A stretch of 64,000 bases of DNA from Paraburkholderia phenazinium (GCF_900142845.1 NZ_FSRU01000002.1:2728001-2792000), one strand, 5' to 3'. Positions 49,289-58,889 are shown, counted from the first letter of the stretch. The notes: generated from the letters alone by a model not told the origin. Numbers and translations: made by a program.

Positions 49289-49325
49289 GCCAGGCGTAGC
49301 GCCGCGCGTTGGCCGCCTCCGCGGC
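49250..49325 (+). promoter_or_regulatory. Mutually exclusive hairpins in the leuA leader
   Basis: Stem A is GGCCGC (49250-49255) with GCGGCC (49261-49266). Stem B is CGCTACG (49272-49278) with CGTAGCG (49295-49301), extendable by CGCGG (49260-49264) with CCGCG (49302-49306), which excludes stem A. Stem C is GCCGC (49312-49316) with GCGGC (49321-49325); GGCCGC at 49311 could also pair with 49261-49266. Stems A and B overlap the CTA codons. A T-tract terminator is not obvious; Rho could act instead. Confidence 0.5.
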
Positions 49326-49446
49326 TCAGGCCCGGTCCTCAAAGCAGTTCCCGTAGTTCAGCGTCACCCCAAACCGTCGTTCCTTTTACAACCTGTCAGT
49401 CGTCTGCATTCGTCCGTTTACCATTCGGACGAGTCGCGAGGGTCAC

Positions 49447-49647
49447 ATGCACGTTGCCTCTGCATCACTCAATCCCTTTACCGGCGTCATGATCGCCATG
49501 ATGTGCCTTGTCCGCGCCCGTTCGTTGCTCCCGCTAGCGCCCGGCTGGCGGGCCGTGCACCTGTGGCAGCCCGCCCGCCGCTCGACGCCACACCCCTTGG
49601 CATCCAACGAAACGAACGAGGCTCACCATGTTGCGCAACCCCGCTGA
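49447..49647 (+). CDS. Possible small upstream ORF overlapping leuA
   Basis: A 66-residue frame beginning ATG with a GAGGG-like ribosome-binding site and ending 20 bases inside leuA in another frame. It contains a Leu/Arg-rich stretch ([14 protein letters not shown]). A 7-bp hairpin (TCGTCCG with CGGACGA, about 49411-49433) lies just before. It could couple translation to leuA or be chance; I recognise no protein family. Confidence 0.3.
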   Translation: MHVASASLNPFTGVMIAMMCLVRARSLLPLAPGWRAVHLWQPARRSTPHPLASNETNEAHHVAQPR

Positions 49648-51352
49648 AAAATACCGTCCCTTCCCCGCCGTCCGTTTGACCGGCCGAAAATGGCCCAGCC
49701 GCACGATCCAGCAGGCGCCGGTCTGGATGAGCACCGATCTGCGCGATGGCAACCAGGCGCTGATCGAACCCATGAACAGCGCGCAAAAGCTCGAATTCTT
49801 CGAGATGCTGGTCGCGATCGGCTTCAAGGAAATCGAAGTCGGCTTTCCGTCGGCTTCGCAGACCGACTTCGATTTCGTGCGCAAGCTGATCGACGAAAAA
49901 CGCATTCCCGACGACGTGACGATCGAAGTGCTCGTCCAGGCACGCGAGGAACTGATCGCGCGCACCTTCGAGGCGCTCGACGGCGTGCCGCGCGCGATCG
50001 TGCATCTCTACAACGCAATCGCGCCGTCGTTCCGCAAGATCGTCTTCAACCAGTCGAAGGATGAGGTGAAAGCGCTCGCGGTCGAGGGCACCCGGCTCAT
50101 CAAGCAGTACGCGCAAGCGCGGCCGCAGACGCACTGGATCTACCAGTACTCGCCGGAAACCTTCAGCATGACCGAGCTGCCGTTTGCCCGCGAGGTGTGC
50201 GACGCGGTCGCGCAAACGTGGCGGCCCACGCGCGATCACAAGATGATCGTGAACCTGCCCGCCACGATCGAGTCCGCCACGCCGAACGTGTACGCCGATC
50301 AGATCGAATGGATGGACCGCAACCTCGGCTACCGGGACAGCATCGTGTTGTCGGTGCATCCGCATAACGACCGCGGCACCGCGGTCGCGGCCGCCGAGCT
50401 CGCGCTGATGGCCGGCGCCGACCGCATCGAAGGCTGCCTGTTCGGCAATGGCGAACGCACCGGCAACGTCGACCTCGTCACGCTCGCGATGAACCTCTAC
50501 TCGCAGGGCATCGACCCGGGCCTCGATTTCTCGGACATCGACGCCGTGCGCCGCGTGGTGGAGCGTTGCAACCAGTTGCCCGTGCATCCGCGCCATCCGT
50601 ACGCCGGCGACCTCGTCTATACGGCGTTCTCCGGCTCGCATCAGGACGCCATCCGCAAGGGCTTCGCGCAGCAGGCGCCGGATGCCGTCTGGGAGGTGCC
50701 GTACCTGCCGGTCGACCCGGCCGATGTAGGACGCAGCTATGACGCCGTGATCCGCGTCAACAGCCAGTCGGGCAAGGGCGGCTCGACCTATCTGCTCGAG
50801 CGCGGTATGGGCTTCACGCCGTCGCGCCGCGTGCAAATCGAGTTCAGCCAGGCCGTGCAGGCGGCCGCGGATCACAGCGGCGCCGAGATAAGCGGCGAGG
50901 CGATCTGCGCGTTGTTCGCGCGGGAATACTTCGAGGTTGCAGGGCCGGCGCGGCGCGTCAATGCGTCGACGGTCCGGTGGGAGAACCGCGACTTCAGCGT
51001 GGCTGCGGCGAAACCTGCGCGCGGCAGTGCGCAGGGGCAGGGGCAGGGGCAGGGGCAGGGGCAGGGGCAATACGAAGCGGTTGAGCAACACGCCCAGCGT
51101 GTTACCGCCGCGCTCGCGACCGCCTCAGAGCAGCCTGTCGAACTCACCTCGGTGGAAAGCACGCGTACAGCAGACGGCCGCACGGCCGTGTTCGTGGGCT
51201 GCCGCGTCGGTGAACAGGGAGTCCGTTACGGCGTTGGGGTCAGCGCAGAGGACGTAGCCGCAGTCGTGGACGCGGTTGTCAGCGCGGTCAACCGGGCCTG
51301 CGGGGCGAATCGGACCGTGTGGCAAGAGCCTGACCGTCGAGCCGCAGCCTGA
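49628..51352 (+). CDS. leuA: 2-isopropylmalate synthase (type 2 LeuA)
   Basis: LeuA condenses acetyl-CoA with 2-ketoisovalerate, the first committed step to leucine. The 574-residue protein is the long type-2 form: the TIM-barrel has [16 protein letters not shown] with the metal Asp, [31 protein letters not shown] with metal-binding His residues and [21 protein letters not shown]; the C-terminal LeuA_dimer regulatory domain follows (about 430-565). A (QG)6 tract encoded by CAGGGG repeats interrupts the regulatory domain near residues 469-480. The ATG follows GAGGCTCACC. Expression is probably controlled by the leader described above; allosteric leucine feedback is family knowledge. Confidence 0.96.
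   Translation: MLRNPAEKYRPFPAVRLTGRKWPSRTIQQAPVWMSTDLRDGNQALIEPMNSAQKLEFFEMLVAIGFKEIEVGFPSASQTDFDFVRKLIDEKRIPDDVTIEVLVQAREELIARTFEALDGVPRAIVHLYNAIAPSFRKIVFNQSKDEVKALAVEGTRLIKQYAQARPQTHWIYQYSPETFSMTELPFAREVCDAVAQTWRPTRDHKMIVNLPATIESATPNVYADQIEWMDRNLGYRDSIVLSVHPHNDRGTAVAAAELALMAGADRIEGCLFGNGERTGNVDLVTLAMNLYSQGIDPGLDFSDIDAVRRVVERCNQLPVHPRHPYAGDLVYTAFSGSHQDAIRKGFAQQAPDAVWEVPYLPVDPADVGRSYDAVIRVNSQSGKGGSTYLLERGMGFTPSRRVQIEFSQAVQAAADHSGAEISGEAICALFAREYFEVAGPARRVNASTVRWENRDFSVAAAKPARGSAQGQGQGQGQGQGQYEAVEQHAQRVTAALATASEQPVELTSVESTRTADGRTAVFVGCRVGEQGVRYGVGVSAEDVAAVVDAVVSAVNRACGANRTVWQEPDRRAAA
51032..51067 (+). repeat. In-frame CAGGGG x6 tandem repeat in leuA
   Basis: Six perfect CAGGGG units encode Gln-Gly six times and are followed by CAA (Gln). 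The unit length is a multiple of three, so copy changes would alter the linker length without shifting the frame. Confidence 0.95.
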
Positions 51353-51474
51353 GGTCCACACGTCGGCCAGCAGGCATGCAAAGGCAGGCGAAGGCTTGAG
51401 CGGGCGCGGCACGATCTGCCGCCTCCGTGCGCGGACCGCTCAAAAAGCGGCCTGACGAAAGAAGCCCACCGGCC

Positions 51475-51858
51475 TCACTCGATCGCGCAACGCGTCGCCT
51501 GCCATGCCACCAGCCGCCAATGCCCGTCTACCTGAGCGTGGATCGCGGTATAGGCAATCGGAAACAGCAACGCGCCGTTGTTCGCCTCCATCTCGATCAG
51601 CGCGCGGCCCGTCACGATAAAGGTCTCGCGCCCGGCCGGCAGCACATCCTGCGACTGGATCTCGATCTGCCGGTAGCGGCGGCGCCCGGCCGTGATCCCG
51701 TCGATGAACTGCTGCTTCGTTTCGCGTTTGCCATTCGTATGGATATAGCTCACGTTGTCGGAGAGCAGCGTGTCGAGCAACGGCCCGTTACCGTCGACCA
51801 TCGCGCGAAAACGGTCGCGCTCGAGCCCACGAATCGCTTCGATCACCTTTTCGGCCAT
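51475..51858 (-). CDS. NTF2-like/SnoaL family protein
   Basis: A 127-residue protein with the cone-shaped NTF2-like fold pattern: an N-terminal helix (VIEAIRGLERDRFRAMVDG), the LLSDNVSYIHTNGKRETKQQFIDGI block, and C-terminal strands (IAYTAIHAQVDGHWRLVAWQATR). It fits the DUF4440/nuclear transport factor 2 family. Members include small-molecule isomerases and binding proteins; I see no diagnostic residues. It stands alone between leuA and rpoH on the minus strand. Confidence 0.85.
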   Translation of the reverse strand: MAEKVIEAIRGLERDRFRAMVDGNGPLLDTLLSDNVSYIHTNGKRETKQQFIDGITAGRRRYRQIEIQSQDVLPAGRETFIVTGRALIEMEANNGALLFPIAYTAIHAQVDGHWRLVAWQATRCAIE

Positions 51859-52275
51859 TGCTCAGCCCCTTTGCCTCGACGGGCCGACAGTGGCCACGGT
51901 CGTCAGAAGTTACGTTGCAAATATAGCTGGCTGAAATTTATACCAGGATTCGGCTCTTTGATACCGCTGTTCGCCAGGTGCTGAATCCGGTAGCTCGCCA
52001 GGTGCGCTGGACGGCTGCCGGGCAGCCATCCGATCGAATTCGGCCCCGACCCAGGCCGGAATCCGCCCTTCCCGGTGCGGTTCGCCCCCGCCAGACACCG
52101 AGTAAACCCTCTATATATTGGGGGCCGCAAGAGCAATAAATCATAAGAAGAAAGCCTGAAACCGCCGGATTGCTGCCCCAAACCTCAAAAAACCGGTGAT
52201 TCCGCACAGACAGACGCGTATCCACAGCAAATCCTACGCTCATCCCCGGGAAGTTGCAGAAGGCGTATGATGCTA
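51859..52275. other. Upstream part of rpoH intergenic region
   Basis: Frames on the minus strand here (for example 51903-52181) are unlikely to be genes: poor codon pattern, no ribosome-binding sites and overlapping alternatives. A short direct repeat CGCCAGGTGC occurs near 51970 and 51995. I see no other feature. Confidence 0.4.
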
Positions 52276-52300
52276 TTGAAAATCAAATTTCGATAGCCAT
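52276..52300 (+). promoter_or_regulatory. Candidate sigma-32-like promoter of rpoH
   Basis: TTGAAA (52276-52281), 13 bases, then AGCCAT (52295-52300) partly matches the heat-shock promoter consensus (CTTGAAA, N13-17, CCCCATNT). It lies about 120 bases before the rpoH start and just upstream of the CIRCE element. The match is partial. Confidence 0.3.
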
Positions 52301-52334
52301 GCGGGAACCGGGATACCCCCACGCACTCTAAGTA

Positions 52335-52361
52335 TTAGCACTCGGTAATTCAGAGTGCTAA
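52335..52361 (+). promoter_or_regulatory. Perfect CIRCE element (HrcA operator) upstream of rpoH
   Basis: TTAGCACTC (52335-52343), nine bases, GAGTGCTAA (52353-52361): a perfect inverted repeat of the CIRCE consensus. CIRCE is bound by the heat-shock repressor HrcA. It ends 59 bases before the rpoH GTG, in a position to be transcribed or to overlap the promoter. Confidence 0.92.
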
Positions 52362-52420
52362 CATCCACGCTGGAGTCGAAGTTCGACTGAGCAATTTGCT
52401 GATTCCAAGGAGTTTTCTAC

Positions 52421-53356
<936 letters not shown>

Positions 53357-53394
53357 CGCCCAACACGGCGCCCTCCGGTGCCCTGTCAGACACT

Positions 53395-53426
53395 AGCCCT
53401 GCCTTCGTAAGACGGCAGGGCTTTTT
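53395..53426 (+). terminator. Rho-independent terminator after rpoH
   Basis: AGCCCTGCC (53395-53403) pairs with GGCAGGGCT (53414-53422), followed by TTTTC. It lies 39 bases past the stop. Confidence 0.9.
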
Positions 53427-53648
53427 CTTGCTCCCGTGGAAATCGCACCCCGTTTCCTTGACGTATCGCAAGCTTGCTTGTATTACTGAGATGGACGGCA
53501 CCCTTCCGCGACCCAATGCCACGGTCGCGAACTTCCTCGCTGCCAGCCCCTATCTTAATATCGTTATGTACTCGCCAAGCCGCCCAGGTCACCTGCGCGG
53601 TTTGAATCCGACCGGGCAAACCGGTGTGAAGTCGTCCATCGACCGATC

Positions 53649-53909
53649 ATGACCATAACGCTACACGACAGGAATCCGCCTCGCGTCACCCTGCGCGCGC
53701 GAATCGCCAACTGGGCGCGCGGACCCACCTTTGGGCGAGATATCGCCATCGTGCTCGCCATCAAATTTGCACTCCTGATGGTCCTGAAGTACGCCTTCTT
53801 CAATCATCCTCTGGCGGACAACATGTCCATGCCGCCCGCACTCGTTGCGCAAGCCCTGCTTTCAGCGCCTGCCCCGCATCCGTCTCAAGGTGATCAACAT
53901 GCCCGTTAG
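53649..53909 (+). CDS. cydP: Cytochrome bd oxidase small protein CydP
   Basis: An 86-residue protein with one membrane helix (IAIVLAIKFALLMVLKYAFF) followed by a short HPLADNMSMPP segment, matching the small CydP protein encoded ahead of cydA in many betaproteobacteria, which is proposed to be an accessory subunit of the bd oxidase. Its last 11 bases overlap cydA, so they are coupled. Function comes from context and family annotation, not from known biochemistry. Confidence 0.8.
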   Translation: MTITLHDRNPPRVTLRARIANWARGPTFGRDIAIVLAIKFALLMVLKYAFFNHPLADNMSMPPALVAQALLSAPAPHPSQGDQHAR

Positions 53910-55497
53910 CGAAGTCGTCGATCTTTCGCGCCTCCAGTTCGCCGTGACGGCGCTTTATCACTTTCTGTTCGTCCCCCTGACGCTTGGACTGTCGTGGCTG
54001 CTCGTCATCATGGAAGCCGTCTACGTGATGACCGGCAAGCAGATCTACAAGGACATGACGCAGTTCTGGGGCAAGCTGTTCGGCATCAACTTCGCCATGG
54101 GCGTCACGACCGGCCTCACGCTCGAGTTCCAGTTCGGCACCAACTGGTCGTATTACTCGCATTACGTGGGCGACATCTTCGGCGTGCCGCTCGCCGTCGA
54201 AGGGCTGATGGCTTTCTTCCTCGAATCGACTTTCGTCGGCCTGTTCTTCTTCGGCTGGAACCGTCTGTCGCGAGTGCAGCATCTGATCGTCACCTTCCTC
54301 GTGGCGCTGGGCTCGAACCTGTCGGCGCTGTGGATTCTGGTCGCGAACGGCTGGATGAACAATCCGGTCGGCGCCGAGTTCAACTACGAAACCATGCGCA
54401 TGGAGCTGTCGAGCATCTTCGCCGTGCTGTTCAACCCGGTGGCGCAGGTGAAGTTCGTGCATACGGTGTCGGCCGGTTATGTGACCGCGTCGATGTTCGT
54501 GCTCGGCATCTCGTCGTGGTATCTGCTCAAGCGCCGCGACACGGAATTCGCGCTGCGCTCATTTGCGATTGCGGCGGGTTTCGGCCTGGCGTCGACGGTC
54601 TGTGTGATCGTGCTCGGCGACGAATCGGGCTACCGCACCGGCGAAGTCCAGCAGGTCAAACTCGCCGCCATCGAATCGGAATGGGAAACCGCGCCGGCAC
54701 CGGCGCCGTTCACGATCTTCGGCATTCCGAACCAGAAGGAAGAGCGGACCGACTACGCGATCCGGATTCCGTACGCACTCGGCATTATCGCGACGCGTTC
54801 GCTCGATGAACCGGTGCTGGGCCTGAAGGATCTGATCGCGCACAACGAAATCCGCATCAAGGACGGCATGCTCGCGTACGGGGCGCTGCAGCAGTTGAAG
54901 CAAGGCAATGCCACCGACGACGCCAGGACCACCTTCGCACTCCACAAGGACAATCTCGGCTATGCGCTGATGCTCAAGCAGTTCACCGCCAACGTCACCG
55001 ACGCGACGCCGGAGCAGATCGCCCAGGCGGCGAAGAAGACCATCCCGCCCGTGCTGCCGGTGTTCTTCTCGTTCCGGATCATGGTCGGCCTCGGCATCCT
55101 GTTTCTTGCGACCTTCGTGCTGGCGTTCTGGTTCTGCGCACAGCGTTCGCTGCTGCTCGACAAGCGCCGCTGGTTCCTGCGCTGGGCCGTGTGGGCCATT
55201 CCATTGCCGTGGATCGCGGCGGAATTCGGCTGGGTGGTGGCCGAAGTGGGCCGTCAACCGTGGACCATTGCCGGCATCCTGCCCACGGCATTGTCTGCCT
55301 CGAGCCTGACGGCCACCGACCTGTATCTGAGCATTGGCGGCTTCGTGGTGTTCTACACAGCGCTCTTCGTGATCGAGATCACGCTGATGTTCAAGTACGC
55401 GCGCCTCGGCCCGTCGTCACTGCATACGGGACGCTACCACCACGAAACGCCGCCGCCCGGTCAGCCGTCCAAGCCGCTGAGCACCACGGCCGCATGA
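53899..55497 (+). CDS. cydA: Cytochrome bd ubiquinol oxidase subunit I
   Basis: CydA carries the heme sites and quinol site of the oxygen-scavenging bd oxidase in the inner membrane. The 532-residue protein has nine or so helices; FAVTALYHFLFVPLTLGL near residue 21 contains the heme-ligand His, and FGWVVAEVGRQPW is the conserved GWxxxExGRQPW motif. The Q loop (residues 255-400) keeps the quinol-binding segment with YALGIIATRSLD. It starts inside cydP and precedes cydB by 53 bases. Confidence 0.96.
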   Translation: MPVSEVVDLSRLQFAVTALYHFLFVPLTLGLSWLLVIMEAVYVMTGKQIYKDMTQFWGKLFGINFAMGVTTGLTLEFQFGTNWSYYSHYVGDIFGVPLAVEGLMAFFLESTFVGLFFFGWNRLSRVQHLIVTFLVALGSNLSALWILVANGWMNNPVGAEFNYETMRMELSSIFAVLFNPVAQVKFVHTVSAGYVTASMFVLGISSWYLLKRRDTEFALRSFAIAAGFGLASTVCVIVLGDESGYRTGEVQQVKLAAIESEWETAPAPAPFTIFGIPNQKEERTDYAIRIPYALGIIATRSLDEPVLGLKDLIAHNEIRIKDGMLAYGALQQLKQGNATDDARTTFALHKDNLGYALMLKQFTANVTDATPEQIAQAAKKTIPPVLPVFFSFRIMVGLGILFLATFVLAFWFCAQRSLLLDKRRWFLRWAVWAIPLPWIAAEFGWVVAEVGRQPWTIAGILPTALSASSLTATDLYLSIGGFVVFYTALFVIEITLMFKYARLGPSSLHTGRYHHETPPPGQPSKPLSTTAA

Positions 55498-55550
55498 GTC
55501 GCCATCACGCTGCGCAAGCTGTCCAAGCTGTGTAAAAGGGAAAAATCATC

Positions 55551-56687
55551 ATGGATTACGCAACCCTCAAAGTGATCTGGTGGGTCCTGATCGGCGTGTT
55601 GCTGATCGGCTTCGCCCTCACCGACGGTTTCGACATGGGCACGGCCATTCTGCTGCCCTTCATCGCGAAGACCGATACGGAGCGGCGCATCGTCGTCAAT
55701 ACGGTCGGCGCAACGTGGGAAGGCAACCAGGTCTGGTTCATCACCGCGGGCGGCGCGATGTTCGCCGCGTGGCCGCTCGTCTACGCCGCGTCGTTTTCGG
55801 GTTTCTATTTCGCCATGCTGCTGGTGCTGTTCTCGCTGTTCTTCCGGCCGGTGGGTTTCGACTACCGCAGCAAGCGTGAAGATCCGCGCTGGCGTAGCGC
55901 GTGGGACTGGGCGCTGTTCATCGGCGGCTTCGTGCCGGCGCTGGTGATCGGCGTCGCCTTCGGCAACCTGCTGCAAGGCGTGCCGTTCTCGTTCGATACG
56001 GACTTGCGCGTCACCTACCACGGCAGTTTCTTCGCGCTGCTCAATCCGTTTGCGGTGCTGTGCGGGCTCGTCAGCGTGTCGATGCTGGCCGCGCACGGCG
56101 CCGCCTTCGTGAAGATGAAAACGGACGACGTGATTGCGCGTCGCGCGTCGCTGGCGTTGCGCATCGCGTCGCTGGCCGGCGTGGTGTTGTTCCTGGTTGC
56201 CGGCGCGCTGGTTGCGACGATGATCGGCGGCTATCAGATCGTCGACGCCGCGCCGTTCGATACGGTCGCCAATCCGCTGTTGAAGAGCGTGATCGGAGCG
56301 CCCGGTTTGTGGCTCACCAATTACTCCACCTACCCGTGGATGGTCGCGGCGCCGGTGATCGGCGTAGTGGGCGGCATGCTGGCCGTGCTGCTCGCAAGCT
56401 CGCGCTTTGAGAAGAGCGCGTTTATCTGCACCGGGCTGATGATCGTCGGCGTGATCCTGACGGCAGGCTTCTCGATGTTCCCGTTCATCATGCCGTCGTC
56501 GCTCGACGGACGCAGCAGCCTCACCGTGTGGGATTCGACTTCGAGCCAGATGACGCTGCAGATCATGCTGATCGCCGTGATCATCTTCCTGCCCATCATC
56601 CTGATCTACACGAGCTGGGTGTACCGCGTGATGCGCGGCAAGGTGACGAGGGCCGCGCTCGAGGAGAACAGCCACTCGATGTATTGA
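55551..56687 (+). CDS. cydB: Cytochrome bd ubiquinol oxidase subunit II
   Basis: CydB is the second integral subunit; it stabilises the heme-bearing CydA. The 378-residue protein has about eight or nine helices and the family start [20 protein letters not shown] with [17 protein letters not shown], then [19 protein letters not shown]. It ends 57 bases before cydX. Confidence 0.96.
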   Translation: MDYATLKVIWWVLIGVLLIGFALTDGFDMGTAILLPFIAKTDTERRIVVNTVGATWEGNQVWFITAGGAMFAAWPLVYAASFSGFYFAMLLVLFSLFFRPVGFDYRSKREDPRWRSAWDWALFIGGFVPALVIGVAFGNLLQGVPFSFDTDLRVTYHGSFFALLNPFAVLCGLVSVSMLAAHGAAFVKMKTDDVIARRASLALRIASLAGVVLFLVAGALVATMIGGYQIVDAAPFDTVANPLLKSVIGAPGLWLTNYSTYPWMVAAPVIGVVGGMLAVLLASSRFEKSAFICTGLMIVGVILTAGFSMFPFIMPSSLDGRSSLTVWDSTSSQMTLQIMLIAVIIFLPIILIYTSWVYRVMRGKVTRAALEENSHSMY

Positions 56688-56744
56688 GGTGTCCTTCCCA
56701 TGATGTCGCAGACGTAACTGAAACTGAATTCACAGGAGCACATG

Positions 56745-56864
56745 ATGTGGTATTTCAGCTGGATTCTCGGTATTGGCGTGGCCCTCTCGTTTGGCATCAT
56801 CAATGTGATGTGGCTCGAGTCGCAGCGGCCGGCTGAGGCGGCGGCAAAGCGCAAGACGGATTGA
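56745..56864 (+). CDS. cydX: Cytochrome bd oxidase subunit CydX
   Basis: A 39-residue protein that starts MWYFSWILGIGVALSFGIIN and continues with VMWLESQRP, the CydX/CbdX signature. One helix spans the inner membrane, and the conserved Glu follows it. CydX binds CydA and is needed for stable bd oxidase. Two in-frame ATGs sit at 56742 and 56745; the second is 6 bases after AGGAG and gives the usual MWYFSW start. It completes the cydP-A-B-X operon, and its small size makes automated annotation miss it. Confidence 0.93.
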   Translation: MWYFSWILGIGVALSFGIINVMWLESQRPAEAAAKRKTD

Positions 56865-56884
56865 CCACCTGCTGAGGAACCCTG

Positions 56885-56926
56885 ATGAGCGGCTTGTTCA
56901 AGCAGCTCATTCATGACGAGCGGTAA
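56885..56926 (+). other. 13-codon micro-ORF after cydX
   Basis: ATG AGC GGC leads a 13-residue frame (MSGLFKQLIHDER) ending TAA, with GAGGA 7 bases before. It starts 20 bases after cydX and ends just before the terminator. It may be translated; function unknown. Confidence 0.25.
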
Positions 56927-56930
56927 ACGA

Positions 56931-56966
56931 AAGAGCGGCGCCTGTATGACAGGCGCCGCTCTTTTT
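56931..56966. terminator. Strong terminator between cyd operon and nagE
   Basis: A 14-bp perfect stem AGAGCGGCGCCTGT (56932-56945) with ACAGGCGCCGCTCT (56949-56962) and an ATG loop is followed by TTTTTC on plus. The minus strand also has CTTTCG. It ends cyd and probably the convergent nag operon. Confidence 0.92.
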
Positions 56967-57026
56967 CGTGCAGATTCATTCACCGTGACACGGAGACGGT
57001 CGAAACCGCTCCCGTGTCACATCGCG

Positions 57027-58805
57027 TCACGCCGGTTGAGGCGCAGCCGCACCCGTTGCACCCGCCGCCGGCAGACGTGCCGACAACTGCTGCGCATAAC
57101 GCGGTGCAGCCTCACCGACGACAATGTGGAACGTATCCGGCGAGATCCACGCCACGTCGAGCGCGGCGAGACGCTGACGATCCACCGCGGTCGGGTCCGT
57201 CACCACGACGCGCAGACGGGTCGACGCCACCGCATCCAGCGACACGATATTGGTCGCACCGCCGAACACCGCGAGCCAGCGCGCCGGATCGGGATCGAGC
57301 GGACCGCTTTGCGCACCGGCAACCGCTGCAGCAGGAGCAGCAGACGCTGCCGCCGCCACTGCCGGCTTAGCCTCGACGCCGCCGCCCTGAGCAATCACGG
57401 TACGGATTTCGTCGGCGATGATGTCCGCTTCCGGTCCGATGATCACCTGCACGCTGGTAGCGCCACGCTTCAGCACACCACGCGCACCGATCGTCTTCAG
57501 ATCCGCTTCCGAAACCTTGCTCGGGTCCACCACCGACAGACGCAGACGCGTCGTACAGGCATCGACGATCGACAGGTTCGCGGCGCCACCCAATGCTGCG
57601 ATATAGCGCTGGGCACGCGGCACGGATGCGGCAGCAGCCGGTGCAACGTAACCGCCCTTGTCGAACGACTCGATCTGTTCTTCAGCAGCAGCGGGTTCGC
57701 GGCCCGGCGTCGCCATATTGAACTTGCGGATGAAGAAGCGGAACAGGCCGTAGTACACGACGGCGTAGATCGCACCGATCACCAGCGCCCACCAGCCCTT
57801 GGTCGACAGACCGTAGTTCAGCACATAGTCGATCGCGCCGGCCGAGAAGGTGAAGCCGAGGTGAATCCCCAGCGCCGAGCAGACGGCGAGCGAGATCCCG
57901 GTCAGCACCGCGTGGATCGCATACAGCACCGGTGCGAGGAACATGAAGCTGAATTCGATCGGCTCGGTCACGCCCGTCAGGAACGAGGTGAGCGCCATCG
58001 AGAACAGCAGGCCGCCGACCATCGCGCGGCGTTCCTTCGGTGCCTCATGGAACATCGCGAGACACGCGGCCGGCAGGCCGAACATCATCACCGGGAAGAA
58101 GCCCGTCATGAAGGTGCCGGCGGTCGGGTCGCCCGCGAAGAAGCGGTGCAGGTCGCCCGTGACCGCAGCCCCGCCACCCGGCGGCGTGAAGCTGCCGAAC
58201 ACGAACCACGTCAGCGAGTTCAGGATGTGGTGCAGGCCCGTCACCAGCAGCAAGCGGTTCAGCACGCCGAACACGAAGGCGCCGATCGCGCCGGCGGTGG
58301 TCAGCCAGTGGCCGGCCATGTCGATCGCCGACTGCACCGGTTGCCAGACGTAGCCGAGCACAATGCCGATCACCAGACAGGTCACCCCCGTGACAATCGG
58401 CACGAAGCGTTTCCCTCCGAAGAACGCGAGGTACTCGGGTAGCTTGATGTCCTTGTACTTGTTGTACAGCATCCCGGCCACGAGACCCGCCACGATCCCC
58501 GACAACACGCCCATGTTGAGCTTGTCGTTGATGTCCTTCATCACCGCGATTTCGACCAGATAACCGATCGCGCCCGCGAGCGCCGCCACGCCGTTGTTGT
58601 CCTTCGCGAAGCCGACCGCGATGCCGATTGCAAACAGCAGCGGCAGGTTGTCGAAAATCGCACCGCCCGCGTCGGCGATCATCTTGATGTTGAACACATC
58701 AGGCTGGCCAAGTCGCAGCAGCAGCCCGGCAACCGGTAGCACCGCAATCGGCAGCATCAGCGCGCGGCCGAGCCGCTGCACCTTCAGAAACGGATTCCCA
58801 TCCAT
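57027..58805 (-). CDS. nagE: GlcNAc-specific PTS permease IIC-IIB with degenerate second IIB
   Basis: NagE brings in and phosphorylates N-acetylglucosamine. The 592-residue protein has the IIC membrane domain (about residues 1-375, with LVTGLHHILNSLTWFVFG and TGVTEPIEFSFMFLAPVLY), then IIB with the phosphorylated Cys417 in VDACTTRLRL. A third region, about residues 500-580, repeats the IIB pattern (WLAVFGGATNIVSLDAVASTRLRVVV) but has Ala527 where the Cys belongs, so it cannot accept phosphate that way. Ala/Pro-rich linkers join the parts. It has no IIA domain; the fused EIIA upstream serves it. Confidence 0.95.
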   Translation of the reverse strand: MDGNPFLKVQRLGRALMLPIAVLPVAGLLLRLGQPDVFNIKMIADAGGAIFDNLPLLFAIGIAVGFAKDNNGVAALAGAIGYLVEIAVMKDINDKLNMGVLSGIVAGLVAGMLYNKYKDIKLPEYLAFFGGKRFVPIVTGVTCLVIGIVLGYVWQPVQSAIDMAGHWLTTAGAIGAFVFGVLNRLLLVTGLHHILNSLTWFVFGSFTPPGGGAAVTGDLHRFFAGDPTAGTFMTGFFPVMMFGLPAACLAMFHEAPKERRAMVGGLLFSMALTSFLTGVTEPIEFSFMFLAPVLYAIHAVLTGISLAVCSALGIHLGFTFSAGAIDYVLNYGLSTKGWWALVIGAIYAVVYYGLFRFFIRKFNMATPGREPAAAEEQIESFDKGGYVAPAAAASVPRAQRYIAALGGAANLSIVDACTTRLRLSVVDPSKVSEADLKTIGARGVLKRGATSVQVIIGPEADIIADEIRTVIAQGGGVEAKPAVAAAASAAPAAAVAGAQSGPLDPDPARWLAVFGGATNIVSLDAVASTRLRVVVTDPTAVDRQRLAALDVAWISPDTFHIVVGEAAPRYAQQLSARLPAAGATGAAAPQPA

Positions 58806-58889
58806 TTACACCTCCAATCCTTTGTCTCTTCGTCGAGTCGTAGCTTTACGTGGTTATGTAGCGAAATTGCGCCGTGGACTGTGTGGGGT

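Noticed and set aside
51990..52035. tRNA-like string GGTAGCTCGCCAGG
   Set aside because: Only the D-arm-like piece is present; no anticodon or T arm could be folded.
51903..52181. Minus-strand frame upstream of rpoH
   Set aside because: Overlaps other equally long frames, has no ribosome-binding site, and lies in a regulatory region with CIRCE.
53458..53471. FNR/Anr-like site (TTGAC-GTAT-CGCAA) upstream of cydP
   Set aside because: Three mismatches in the ten conserved positions of TTGAT-N4-ATCAA; too weak to claim, though anaerobic control of cyd would make sense.
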